64,000 nt of DNA from Quillaja saponaria. Its lineage: Eukaryota > Streptophyta > Magnoliopsida > Fabales > Quillajaceae. Position numbers and translations under genes: made by a program. A model generated the notes under the pieces. It ran no database searches. It worked only from the letters and a program-made list of their open reading frames with translations, and had not been told where the DNA came from. The stretch covers positions 14,169,532-14,233,531 of the forward strand of contig CM055617.1 in the NCBI GenBank assembly GCA_029379385.1. The letters run 5' to 3'. Below, piece by piece: positions 32,094-44,839 of the stretch; position 1 is the first letter of the stretch; every line of letters starts with the position of its first letter.

Positions 32094-33030
32094 TGATAAT
32101 ACAGGTATGTATAAATCCAATTAGATAGGACATGTTGCGTGGTCAAGGTATAACGAATTAATCCGAATTGTAAGTGCTACCATTATTATTTTATTAATAT
32201 TATAACGGAAGTCATTATGTTCAATATAACAATAATTGTCTCCTATAATTATCTAATTCATATTATAACATGTGGCATAATCCTATTGGCCATAATATTA
32301 TATATAAAAGGTTGACAACAAAGTTTTTTTAGGTTACTCTGGTCACACAACCTATATTATTATAGCTTTTTAGTTTATTTACTCTAGTCATACAACTTTG
32401 ACAACAAAGTTTTTTTAGGTTACTAGGATTGATCAAGAGTTATGTGAAGGATACCTTAGTTGGTTAAATATAGTTTTAACATTGACATCATCTGTGAGAA
32501 ATCTATCTGATTTTGATTTTCGATCCTTCTACAAAAACAAATTAAAAAAAAAAAAAAACTACCAAGAATGGCTGACCCATTTCTTTGAGTTTTCACACTT
32601 ATTACTCAATTGAACCGTTGATCCATGACTTCTGTAGCATCCACCACCTTCCTCGCACAACATAATAAAAATCCAAGTTCATCGAAGCTCAGATGCTCCT
32701 TCACGCATTGCTATACTATCAACTGTCGAAACTGAAATAGTGTTCGTTCCAACCGCTTTTCACCGTCTTTTAGCCATCCGATGATACCAGAAAAACATAT
32801 ACACCATCGACATTTTCCTTTTGGTCACAACACCACCAACCAATCTCTGATCGGACTACGAACACCACTAAGGTATTCACTAGAAGTTGCAACTTGAAAT
32901 TGGCCACAAAGAGAAACCAGATTTAGACCTGACCCGTTTCGACCTAGATTTAGTTGCATAACTTGAATTCACTTGGGCCTAACAACTCGGCCCGACTCCA
33001 AGACTCTAGCCCAGACCCAACAAGTTTGCA
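32094..33030 (+). mobile_element. Tat-like gypsy remnant: LTR plus 5' leader
   Basis: The LTR is 32094-32481: it starts TGATAATACA and ends TTTTAACA. It is followed by TTGACATCATCTGTGAGAA, a decayed form of TTGGCGCCGTCTGTGGGAA, the primer-binding region of Tat-type gypsy elements. A leader and ATG (32568) with a broken gag-like start follow. An 85-bp spaced repeat of GACAACAAAGTTTTTTTAGG lies inside the LTR. No second LTR is found in the window, so the element is truncated. Confidence 0.6.
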
Positions 33031-35319
33031 CAATTTCAATACAATCACTAACTTATTTATTTTACATATATGTCCTACCTCTCTTAAATATTCACATAAC
33101 TAGCTCAAAACTATTATAAATTTATAAGTTTTGCCTAAATTGTTATATATTTGATATTTGACCTATATCTTATAATTATATAAGTGGCTCAAAACTTCAA
33201 TATTTCACAGAGTTACCACAAACTCTTGTACATTTTACATATATGCTTCCTGAATTCATAGTAATCATCTAAATACTTTTGGATAATTGTACATAGATCC
33301 CAGGCTTTTCTATTCTTATATAAATCATCCAAACGATTCTAGAAAATTATATATAGGCCCCTGAATTTTATATTTTTGTATAATGATCTAAATTGCCTAA
33401 ATTTGCCTAATTTCCTTACACTTAAGGTTGCTTGCTTGAATATATGATTATATCCTTACATTGTAGTCAAAGTTAAATTAAAAAATTATTATTTGGAAAA
33501 AAATATTACATGCTCGGTATTCCGAATTGCAAATTCATTATGCACGTCACAAGTATAAATTACATAAATAATATGCTCGAATCTCTAATTACATGATTTA
33601 TTAGAAATTTTCAAGTGGTTTAGCTTAATTAATACCAAAAAGAAAAGCGTACCAAGGTCAAATAAAGACTGTAAAAGAAAAATATTCTTCCCCTTACATA
33701 GCAAGCTACATACAACTTGAGGTATTTGAATGGTAAAAGTTTGTACAAATTGTAAAAAATATATTATTGATTATTATTTTTAGTAAGATATTTTAACATA
33801 TATGGATTTAAAGAATTTCTTGCTAAGCTCGGCTTTTCAACCGCAATTATAAAAATATTACAGGAGAATTTTTGTGCACTGAAGTAGCAAAATAGAAAAA
33901 TCCCATCGCCTTCAACACAGGAGAGGCTATCGCCCTTTGTTATGCCAACAAACTACTCAACAAGTTAATACACATCTTTTCAGCTAACAGTTCTTGGGAA
34001 GAGTGACATAAAAAATGTCCTCCTAGCGACAATAAAGGTCTAGGCAAATTAACCTGACCTCGAGGAGAGGTAATAAAAATTATTCAGCTTTCCTAGTTTT
34101 CCAGCAGGATCCCTTGGATACTAAATCACCAAAACTTCCAGGTTTCTACCTCACCTAGAGAGAGAGCTCGAGGAAATGATGTACAGCTAAAAGCTTTATA
34201 GTCACACTTAGGGTGTGCAATATAGGCTAGGAAACTAGGGCCTAAGTAAAGCACCCATACAATTCAAGTGGCTATGAAGCCAGTACAACGTCAATAAATC
34301 TTTAGTTTTCATCTAGAATGCTATGACATCAGTAACAATCTCAGGTTTTCATCCATATTGCTCAAAATTTAAATACCGTTTAAATACAACTGCTTATTAG
34401 TATCACATCACATGGTAAAAATTCAATATAAATTGCTATAACAACAAGCTCAAACTTCTCAGTTTGCACTAAAAAGTGTAGGGTACTAAGGTGGAGTAGT
34501 TATAAGGTGGAATGGAGCTTGATAAGTTATAAAGTAGAATATTGCATAGCATTACAACAGTGACAAAAATATCACAACAATGATAATGCTAACATAACAT
34601 CACATTAGTGATAATACTAGCAGAGCATCACATGAGTGATAGAACAATTCAATTCCAATTTTAATGCATTTAGACGAATCCTTGTACTTTTCTTTTTGAA
34701 TTTGAACAATTGATGCATTGCATAATATCATGTAATATATGTTTGAATGCAATCAATTAAACTTGAAATTAGAATTGGATTGTTAAAATTTATTTTTCTA
34801 GTTTGGCGTACACTTTAGAATAGAAATTAAAATTTTCAACTCAATTCTCATGATTTGAAAAACAATTTATAAAGCACCATATTCAATTCTTACGAGTGGA
34901 CCCTAATAATTATAAGGCTAAAGTTTTTTAACACCTCTTTAAACTTTGTGTTTTTTTTTTGGAGACCTTTTTTTGTTTTCGATTGTTTCAATCACCCCCT
35001 TTACTACTAAAATTATTTAATTCTCTGCATCCGTCTATGTCTATTAAAATAGATAACAGATCAAGAATAAAAATACCATTAAAGTGACCACCTACTATAA
35101 GGAATCGTAAGTTTAATTATGAAGGTAATTGTTTTAGATAGTTTTTCACTCCTTCAAACTTAGAACTATGTTTATATGTCATGTTGAAAAAAAGCTTAGC
35201 CATGTAAGCTAGCAATTTATTATCACCCATGCATAGGCTTTTCTTTTTAATTTGTAAGTTATCTTTATAAATACTTCCCATGTTTTTGATATTTAGGCTC
35301 TCTTCAGTGAAATGACTCA
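33031..35319. other. Non-coding region, probably decayed retrotransposon
   Basis: No supported gene. The left part (33.0-33.4 kb) repeats words such as CATATATG and AACTCTTGTACATTTTAC and may be leader sequence of the gypsy remnant. Part 34540-34640 has imperfect short repeats of ATCACA..AGTGATA. The rest is unclassified. Confidence 0.4.
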
Positions 35320-37019
35320 TGTAAAGAAGTTTAGAAATGAATAAGACAAATTGAAAAAGATAAAGAGAGATAAAAATATACTTGGTTTGACCATTGGCTT
35401 ACTTCACGGAAGGAGAATATGGTGTTTATTCCATAGCCATGTATGAAGCTGACTCGCTCACTCTTTATAATATTAGAGCCTTCAATTTATAGGCTTATGA
35501 TAACTCTATAAAACACAATTATTTCAAATCGATAAACCTGTAAAATAGAGTTATTTCATATACTTTTACTTAAATTACTTTAGCTATGTTCTAGAGTTTT
35601 ATTTTATTTTTTGCACAGTTTTAGTTTAAATCCTAGTTAAAGCCTAGTTGATTGGGCTTGAATTAGGTGTTTTATATGAGTTCTAACTTATATTAGCTTA
35701 GTTTGTGTGTTTAGAAAGTTTAATGCTTAAATAAGTTTCATTGGAAGTCAAATTAGAGGTAAATTCGGGCTCAAAATCGCAAAAATCACAAAATAGCATG
35801 TTGTTGCCAAAAGCCCATGCATTGAGGTGCTTGGAAAAGTGTTGAGGTACCAAAAAATGGGCGTTGCGGCGGCCAAGCCACTACCTGATAGCCCAGTTTT
35901 GTTGTTTTTCAAGGCCACGTCTCCAGGAAGCTGCAGCGGACAGCACCGACATGATTCATAATTAGAATTGAAGTGAAATCCTACAAAAGGGAAACTAGCT
36001 TGAGGACTCAAGGTATAGATTCAAGAGTGCAAGAAGGCAAGAGGAGCTTTGATGTTGAAGATTGAAGACTAATAACTTATCAATTTTATTTTACTCATTC
36101 TTTACTTTTCTTGTATTTCTTTGATTTCTACATTGATAGAGTTCGTACTATACTAGGTAGCATGAACTAATTTATTCTCTAGGATTACAATTGAACTCAA
36201 CATGTAGCTTAATGGTTTTATTATTTATTGATTGATTAGGGTTTTGTATATGATTTATTTATTTCATTCTATGCTTAATGCTTCTAGTGAAGTAGCTACC
36301 CATTAGATTGGTTAGCAATCTTTAATTTAACTTGGAAAAGTGAACTAAGGGTTAGCCTTGATGAAATAGCACTTGATTGAATTCATACATGTTTGTTGAA
36401 TTTAATTTATGTATAAGATAGGAATATACCTATATGCTATGTGTAGCCAATTTAGGTATGATCTTAATGAGTTTTTCTTAACTTAATTCTTATAGGAATA
36501 TAGTGAATTGAATAAGTGAGATATATATATTTATAAGACATAGGAATATGCTTATAATTGAATTAGAGCCATTGGTTAATAATTCAATACCATAACTAAG
36601 CATGATAAGATAATAATAAGTCTAATGAAGTGATGAGAGAAATTATAATTCTAGGCTTTTATCCATTGAATTCCTAAGTCTAATTTGTCATTAAATAGTT
36701 TTAGTTTTTAAATTAGGATTGTGTTAATTTTAATACTTAGCTTAATATTAGTGACAATTCCTCGTGGGATTGACACTCCACTTATTCACTATACTACTTG
36801 CAATGAAATGTGCCTTTGCATTTTGAAATTCGGATCAAGTTTTTGGAGGCATTGTCGAGAAATTGTTTTACTAATTTTAGTTAATATTAATACCAAAAAA
36901 TCTTAGTTCTACTTCAAACTATTTTTTAATTATTTTTTAATTTTATTTCTTTTACCTTTTTAATTTTATTTTGTTGTTTGTTTTGTGAAGTACTCTGAAG
37001 ATGTTTACTGAATATTTTA

Positions 37020-37330
37020 GCCTCACATGTTTTGCTAAATATTACTTAGAATCATTCTAAGAGGCTTGGGAGAGATTCAAATTTATGTTGAGTACATGTC
37101 TAAATCAGGACCTACCAAATTGGATTTAATACCAAATATTTTACTAAGAAAAGACAAGGAGAGTGGTTGATAGACTAGCTTGTGGAAGTTTCATGAATCT
37201 AAAAGAGGACAAAGCTTATGAGTTGTTGGAGACTTTGGCCTATTCCTTCTGACTCATGAGCAAGTCTAAATCAAGAAAGAATGACCCTATACCAAATGAG
37301 GAGCCTATAGATGTCTCAAGAATGGGTACA
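37020..37330 (+). pseudogene. Athila-like gag fragment
   Basis: Broken frames give AWERFKFMLSTC-like and DLPNWI-like segments, then VDRLACGSFMNLKEDKAYEL. These match the order of the Retrotrans_gag region of Athila-type elements. The minus-strand relative at 53650-54130 shows the same order. Stops occur throughout. Confidence 0.7.
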
Positions 37331-37913
37331 AAGTTCACTTTCACCATGTATTTAATTCTTAGAAGATGAATCCCACGAGGAAATTCATAGTGCCTAACCT
37401 ATTGAGCATAATTTGGTCATAGAAGAAGAATTATATGACAACATCCAAAATGATCAAATTATTGAGTCTCAATTGGTTATAAAAGAAGACTCTTATAGTG
37501 AGGAAGTAACTCAAGACATATTTATAGAAGATAAACCACAATCTCTTGAGTTTCAAGTAGGCATATGAGTTTTATATATATGAAGATTCTATGTGGCCAA
37601 CTCTTCCACCACCACTCTTAGCATCATACTCCTCAAATACCAAGCATGTTCTTTAAAGCCAAGTGATATTGAGCGGACATGCCAATTATTTCTATATATT
37701 GCTAAGCTTGAGGGTGTCATGAATCAAGTACCCATTTATAGAGTTATATGACACTTATTATGGACAAAGGCCGCTCGTTTAGGAACACTTTTCCAATAAT
37801 CAAATTGATGACTATATCAAGCACTTTTTAGGAGGTAGCCAAGTTTCTAAATTTTTCTTTTTTCTTTTTAATTTTTGTTTTAGTTCTTATTAAGTTTTAT
37901 TTTGTTTTGTTTT

Positions 37914-37914
<1 letters not shown>

Positions 37915-37947
<33 letters not shown>
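37915..37947. repeat. Poly-T run
   Basis: 33 T in a row inside the gag-only element's non-coding internal part. It is low complexity and its length is likely variable. Confidence 0.95.
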
Positions 37948-37951
<4 letters not shown>

Positions 37952-40690
37952 GTATATCATTTTTCACCTCCTTCCAACTTTGGCTTACTAAAGACGATAA
38001 GGACAAGTTTCATTTTCTCACCATCTTGCTACATTAATAGGGAGTGTTCCTATCCTTATTTCTTTTATATTTTCTCTCATTGATTTTAATGTTCGTCTTA
38101 AGTTTGGGGGAGGATTTTATTTTTGTACTTGATATTTTTAGTCTTTTGCTTGAGATGTTGTATACTTTTTCAATGATTTTTCTTATCCAATGATAATATT
38201 GTGGTTAATTGTGATTTTTGTACACAAGAAATTATGGGCATATATTGAGTTTATGTTAAATTCTTGTGTTAGTAACATTGTTAGGAAGTGATTTCCAAAA
38301 TTTATGCACTTGATCTTTTGTTTAGAATGACGTACTTATTTAAAGACAGAAACCCTAAAATTTGTTTGATTCTCTCTTGAGGTGAAATCTTAGACAATAT
38401 TGAGTTAGGAATATGATTTAGGCTATCTTTGGACCGTTTAAGCTTTTCATGCCAACCTTTTTATATTGTAGCCCTAGTTTACCCCATTGAGCCTAAATTG
38501 ACATTTTCTTATTCAACCACATTAATTTTTCCTCTAGCCCTGTTTAATTTCCTTTTGCACCTTTCACTTTTAAGCATGTTGATCTTTCTAGGAAGATTAC
38601 ATAGATAGATATAAACATATATATTTATATATAAAGACAGAGAGATAGAGAGTGTGTGTGTGAAAGGATGGATTTAAAAAAAAAGTTTAATTGTGCCCCT
38701 TGTTCACCCCGTTCTTCATGATAGAATGAAATAAGTTTAGGGATTTTCCATGGAGTTGTTAAGTAGGGAATTTGTGCTTCAAGTATAAAGGAAGCTTTCC
38801 ATACCTTATGCTCTTTGTTGTAACATTAAGGGCAATGTTAATTTTAAGTTTGGAGGTATGGGAATTCTTTTGAATTATGATCAAAATTCCTTCAAATTTT
38901 GAAAGGGTGGGAAGAAAAGAAAAAAAATGAAGGATTGAAGACTGATAGCCTATTGATTTTCTATTATTCTACTCATTTTTTACTTTTCTTGTATTTCTTT
39001 GATATCTATATTATTTGAGTTTATGTCTATACTAAGTAGCATGAACTAATTTATTCTTTAAGATTACAATTGAACTCAACATGTAGCTTGTTAATTTTTA
39101 TTATTTATTGATTGATTAGGGTTTGATATATGATTTATTTATTTTATTATATGCTTAATGCTTCTAGTGAAGTAGCTACCCATTAGATTGATTAGGAATC
39201 TTTAATTTAACTTGGAAAAGTGAACTAAGGGTTAGCCTTGATGAAATAGCACTTGATTGAATTCATACACATGTTTGTTGAATTTAATTTATGTATAAGA
39301 TGAGAATATACCTATATGTCTTGTGTGGCCAATTTAGGTCTGATCTTAATGAGTTTTGTTTAACTTAATTCTCATAGGAATATAGTGAATTATTTAAAAG
39401 ATATTTATATAAGAAATAAGAATATGCTTATAACTGAATTAGAGCCTTAGGTTAATAATTTGATACTATAACTAAGCATGATAAGATAATAATAAGTTTA
39501 GTGAAGTGTCGATGAAAATTGTAATTCAAGGCCTTTATCCATTGAATTCTTAAGTCTAATTTGTCATTAGTTAGTTTTAGGTTAAATTAGGATTTTCAAC
39601 CAAAATTTGTTTGTTTGAATAAAATTAAGATTGTGTTAATTTTAATACTTAGCTATATATTAGTAACAATTACTCGTGTGGTCAACACTCTATTTATTTA
39701 TTATATACTTGCAACAAAATGTGCACTAGCATTACGAAATTCGTGTCAGCTTACAAGACAACCAATGGTCTTAGAATTAAGGCATATTTGTAGCTAATTG
39801 TATCTATAATTATACCTTAATTCAATCAATTATAATATTTAATACATGATTATCTTAATTGGGGTAATTGAACATGGTTGGAATAGTCAACTATTTTAAA
39901 TCAATTCCAAGCAATCTAAATCAATTATCTTTAACACTCCCCCACAAGATGAATGTTCTTTGAATAATATTCATGTTGGACTGCAGATGATGAGTGGTTC
40001 TAGTCATGATATTTTTCCTTATTGTAAAATGAATTTTATGGTGTCATACATCGTGATGGAAATAATTGCGACATCTTACTACACTTTTTTGGTGTCTTAT
40101 TGTGACACAAAACTCGAACATTTCTTTACACGATTCTTATTGTACTTCAAGGCGCTATGAGAATGTCGGTTAAAATACTCCAAAGGTTATTGCACATGGT
40201 TCTTGCCGCACTACAAGGTGCCATGAGAAACCTTTGATAGTAAAATAACCCATCCGATAGTAGCTACTCAAGATCAATTTGCTCTTCGGAGCTTTTAAGG
40301 CTTTGATATCATGTACAAATTTAGAAAAATAAAACAAACGAGACAAATGAAAATAAAGTAAAGAAAGACACAAGATATACGTGATTCAGTCATTGACCCA
40401 CGTCACAGGAGGAGAATATGGTGTTTATTCCATAGCTATGTATGAAGCTTACTCACTCACTCTCTTTACAATATTTGAACCTTCAATTTATAGGCTTACA
40501 AGATAATCAATAGTCTTAGAATTAAGATATAATTATAACTAATTGTGTCTATAAATATTTTTGTAATTATGACCTTCCTTCAACCAATTATAATATTTAA
40601 TACATGATTATCTTAATTGGGGTAATTGGGAACATGATTGGAATAGTCAACTATTTTCAATCAATTAAATCAATTATCTTCAACATCATG

Positions 40691-43072
40691 TACATGACTA
40701 GCTGTTAAAAAAATTGAGTAGAAACAAAACATCTTAGTTTGCTACCTTCTCTGCTTCTCTCGGTATAACAAAGTTTAATTAGTAATTACAGAATGTCCAC
40801 ATTCGTTGAGTTTTTTCTTTGTGGATTGATTAAGAAGCTTATAATTGACAAAAAAGAGAAAGGAAAACTCAAAACTCAAGAGTTAGAAGCAAAGCATTAT
40901 AGTCGCGTATGGGTATGACTACATTCTTTTCTGACATGTTCTGTTTCTTTTCTCAAAATCAGAGCATGGACCATCTAATATTTTTCAACTTCGTCTTCTC
41001 CTCTTCCGTTCTCACATTTGCAAGTGATGCTTGGAATTATATTTAATTGACCGCTATTTATAGTAATTTTGCGCCTAAGATAGATTTGTAATTGCATATG
41101 CTGGTTCAATTGTAGTTAACTATGGCCAAAGGTGGGCTCTTGGCTCAATGACCTATCTTTTCTTACTATTGAAGATGTCTTACATGAGTTTATTTTCACC
41201 TTTCCCTCCCAAAAAAAATAAAACAAAAAAAAATATTGCTACCCGATAATTCTAAAGGTCGACTCTCTTGAAAACTCAACCTTTTCTTGAAGAGTTTATA
41301 TGTTGGGATGAGTCTACCAAATGAGTACTCGCTTAACAACCAAGTAACAAAGGGAAGTGGTCCCAGCTCCATGATATTGAAAAGATTATGTTTCCGTCTA
41401 ACGGGCATGGATGGATGCGGTGAATTGAATAATTTTCATACTAGAGGACGTGTGATTAAACCAATTGAAAGCAGAAGGGGTCTCTTAAAAAAAAGGCTCA
41501 AAGTTGAAGGGGTATTGGTAAATTTTAGCCTAATTATAATTCTAAATAATTTTTATCCTTAATTATTTATAGATATGATTGACGCTAATCATGCTATACT
41601 GCCGACTTAATTTCTTATCTTACCAAATGAAAGACTTTGGTATTATGACAGACGTCTAACCAAATGAAAGACTTTGGTATTATGACAGATGTCTAACCAA
41701 ATAAAAGACTTTGGTATTGTGACAGATGGTACCAGCTCTATTTCAACATTGAAAAGTATAATAATAAAAGAACTATAAGAGATCCTCAATGCTTAGGGGA
41801 AAAAACAAATAAAAGTGAGTACATCTTTCATTCAACCCTTAAAAATGCAAGGACCATATGTTAGAATATCTCCAGATAACATAATCACATGCTAAATTTC
41901 TATATGATGGGAACCCAACATATGATACATCCCACCAGAGTTTGTCAATGGCCAAAAGGCCAAACTGCTGGGCCACAACAAATTTATTTTTCAAGTGGAA
42001 AAGTATCAATTCCAATCACCTTGAAAATTCTTGGTCGACTTCTTCTGAAAATGGTTTTTGTTTTTATACCCTAAAGTAAGAAGAAGAAAAAAAATTCTTG
42101 ATTAGTTGTGTCCCTTGCGAACTTGTTGGTCTTCATGTGCACCACGTTAGCTGATGCCAAAGAAATTGACCAATTCTCATCAGATTCTACTAAGGCTGAG
42201 GTTTTATTGTCTCCTCCCCTAAATCTATGCACAAAAGAAAGAAGAAAGAAAGATCAAAAAGATGAAAATTACAATTAAAAAGCTTCTTTGCAAAAGGGTT
42301 GGCAATGAGCCAATGACTAATTCTGACGGTTATTTTGCCAGGGAATAAAGCTAGACTGCCCCATTGTCATCTTGAAGATAATAAAAAGAACCAAACAAAT
42401 CCTAGTCTTTATATTATTCTTTTATTGAACTTTATGTATGTATAGCACATTCAATAACAGAGAATCGTAGAAAGAGATGAAAACAACCTTAAGAAATATT
42501 TATATACAAATAAGAACAGTTATGGATTCCAAGTTCCAAAAGGAAGGGCTTCATAGTAGCCAATGAGCAGAGGCATAAGGGAAACGAGGCTATTTTCAAT
42601 ACTATCTTTCTCCTCCAGCAGGCAACTGACATTTTTTTTCTTATTGGCTCAATGGATCTACAATAACAGATGTTCTGTAAGACAAATTCAGCAAATTTGA
42701 AACTAGAAGTTATTGCTTCACAACATCTTGCACAATTACAACAAGAATATGATGGTTTTATGACTTTATCACAAATCTACAAAATAATAATAAGCTCAGT
42801 TTCACTATCAGCAGCCGGATAAGATTGAAAGCAGGTAATTTGTGTCACGGTTTAATAATGTGGGTTAATGACGCCCTAATGAAATACTTGTTTGTTTGGA
42901 AAGATTTTGGTGGCAGTAAGTTGTGCAAAATGGGTATTGGTTGGATACCTTTTGATAGAGGTTATGCTTGAGGTGCTAAAGTGCCTTGTTAAAGGGTCTC
43001 TCTTTTGCAACTTGAAGGAGAAGGAAGTAAAATGCCAACTGTTCTTAACATATATACATGGACTCCATTTGC
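40691..43072. other. Intergenic, no gene seen
   Basis: Contains a triple 37-bp repeat (41622-41731) but no convincing exon. The right end includes the likely 3' untranslated region of the glucanase gene. Confidence 0.45.
41622..41731. repeat. Three tandem 37-bp units
   Basis: Units ACCAAATGAAAGACTTTGG... begin at 41622, 41659 and 41696. They differ by a few bases (ATGAAAG versus ATAAAAG; GACGTC versus GATGTC). Confidence 0.92.
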
Positions 43073-44758
43073 TTATAATGCTCTTCTCATAAAAACTTGG
43101 GAGGTCAGCAAATACACAAACATCCAGTAAACCAAGCTTTGATATTCCACTTTTGCTGCCTGTTTCACAGTACATTTCATTTAAATAGAAGAAAAAGAAA
43201 GGGGTAAAAGAAGATCATTAGATTTCCATTCGTCAGAAAGATATAGTATGCAGTTATGAATCAATAAAAAAGGATTCCCAAGAACCTTAATTTCATAATT
43301 AAATATATCATTACAAGTATGAAAATCCGGTAACATGTATACAAATCCTTCTTTACATTGATATATACAATTCTGTCAATAATCTGCTATGCAATTTCTC
43401 TTTCTGTTCTATGAATTCTCTGAAAACAAAGATAACTTTTACCTATGGTTTTACCTTAGTAGCAGAGGAGGTAAAAGAAATTGAAGCCGGCAAAGTTGAG
43501 GCTGACATTGTGGTAGAGGCTGATGAAGTTGTTGAAAGAGCAGACAGTCCTACATTGTAAGCCATGGTTCCATCAGGTTGATAAAGACCATAGTTCCTCT
43601 CTGAAGTTGGTCCAGGCTTCATATCCTCATTAAACAATGCAAACAAGTAAACTTCCAGCCTCATCCTAGGCCTCAAAGGTGTCCCTTCATTTGCCAACTG
43701 CCTTCTCAACAAATTCCTGTTATACACTGCAGCATTTTGCACTGTTGCACCAATTTCATCAGGGTCTCCTTTTGATGGCCAACCAGTCTCAGAGACCCTA
43801 ACTTCTATGCTACCAAAACCCATTTTAGCCATGGCAAATGTGACAGCATCTACTTGAGCATAAAGCATATTGTCATAGTGTAATTTGGTTTTAGGATCAA
43901 TCATTCCACCATTAGGGTTGAAAAGGACATAGTCCAAAGAAATTCTATTGGAGTCATCTTTGTAAGCAAAATATGGGTATGCATTGATCCAAAAGGGTGC
44001 CTTAGTGCTTGACAAGAATTGTAGAAACTGGTACATGATTCCGGCAACCTCAGGTTTGAAACTACCAGCTGAAGGAGGATAAGATTCCTCAAGCACTGCT
44101 AAAGAACAAGGTGTTGAGACTTTGACATATGAGTCTAAGCCTAATTGAGCTAAAGCACCATGAATGCTAATCACTGCAGGAACAAGATACTTAATCAGGG
44201 TCACGTCATCATCAGTGAAGATTTCATTCCCAACTGCAATCCCAGTGATCTTTGTGCCCGGAAAGTATGGCCTGATGTGGGTTCTCACCCATTGGAGGGC
44301 TTGTTGGGGGTTAGTTAATTGGACTAGCATTCCGTTTTCGACTGTCACAATGAGCTCAATGTTGGAATTAGCAAATGCAGTCAAAATCTGAGGATTGGTG
44401 TCATAAATTCTTGCTTTTGTGAGCTTAAGGGAGCTCAAGAGTTCGACAGCTTGATCTGGAGATGGCAAATTATTACCAATTTGGCCATAGTTGATTCCAA
44501 ACGATGTCACTCTCTGTAGAAAACCAATATCTGTGAAAATACAAGCAGGAAAATGTGTAAGAATTTTCAAAAATCAACAGCTTATTTGAGTTCAATTTCA
44601 TATGAATGATCTGAGAACCATGACACTAGATGTACCAAACCAATGAAAAAGAAAGAGAACAAGCCAGCACAAAACAGAACAAAGAGGGTACCTGACATAG
44701 AAAGAGAGAATAACAGAGAAATATGTATCATGGCCACTCTGCAGAAAAATGTTCCCAT
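43073..44758 (-). CDS. GPI-anchored glucan endo-1,3-beta-glucosidase (GH17)
   Basis: A family 17 glycoside hydrolase that cleaves beta-1,3-glucan (callose); such anchored forms act at the cell surface or plasmodesmata. Exons on the minus strand: 44692-44758, 43455-44530, 43073-43159; junctions GT-AG, frame kept, 409 residues. Exon 1 gives the signal peptide (MGTFFCRVAMIHISLLFSLS). The catalytic domain runs from about FGINYGQIGNNLPSP (33-47) to about 350. The acid/base is E125 in AVGNEIF; the nucleophile is E270 in RVSETGWPSKGD. A Ser/Thr-rich linker follows. The short last exon adds a hydrophobic end (LVYWMFVYLLTSQVFM) typical of a GPI signal. Without that exon, reading through gives a stop 4 codons later at 43443-43445 and a soluble form. 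There is no X8 domain. The gene stands alone between repeats. Confidence 0.92.
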
Positions 44759-44830
44759 TTTTTGAGAAAGAAAGAGAGAGGGAGAGAGAGAGTCTGAGGT
44801 TGAAGAAGTCTAAAATGAGATAGGAGGGAA

Positions 44831-44839
44831 CATATATAG
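44831..44839 (-). promoter_or_regulatory. TATA box of the glucanase gene
   Basis: CTATATATG on the minus strand, 73 bp upstream of the start codon. Between it and the ATG lies a CT-rich stretch (44765-44800 on the minus strand, CTCTCTCTC words), common in plant leaders. This suggests transcription starts near 44800. Confidence 0.55.

Larger units (their letters stand above)
35498..39748 (+). mobile_element. Gag-only LTR retrotransposon (TR-GAG-like)
   Basis: Nested in the left TRIM LTR, with a perfect GCTTA target duplication (35493-35497 and 39749-39753). The 5' LTR is 35498-36837 (starts TGATAACTCTATAAAA, ends CGGATCA). The primer site TTTTTGGAGGCATTGTCG follows, a decayed form of the Athila-type TTTTTGGCGCCGTTGCCG. 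Inside there is only a broken gag (about 37020-37330). The 3' LTR lacks its first part: about 38927-39748, ending GTGTCA. A deletion removed the purine tract and the LTR start. No protease, RT or integrase is seen, so it depends on proteins from another element. Confidence 0.82.
35320..40685 (-). mobile_element. TRIM element, split by a nested retrotransposon
   Basis: LTRs: left 35320-35497 continued at 39754-39936, right 40312-40685 (374 bp). They align from TGTA to TTCAACA or TTTAACA, sharing GGAGAATATGGTGTTTATTCC-type sequence. On the minus strand the right LTR is followed by TGATATCAAAGCC (rc at 40299-40311), a decayed initiator-Met tRNA primer site. The left LTR is preceded by the purine tract CTTGTGGGGGAG (rc at 39937-39948). 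The inner part of about 360 bp has no gag or pol. Without the nested element it is about 1.1 kb, TRIM-sized. TCATG at 35317-35321 and 40686-40690 is a possible target duplication, overlapping the left end by 2 bp. Confidence 0.78.
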
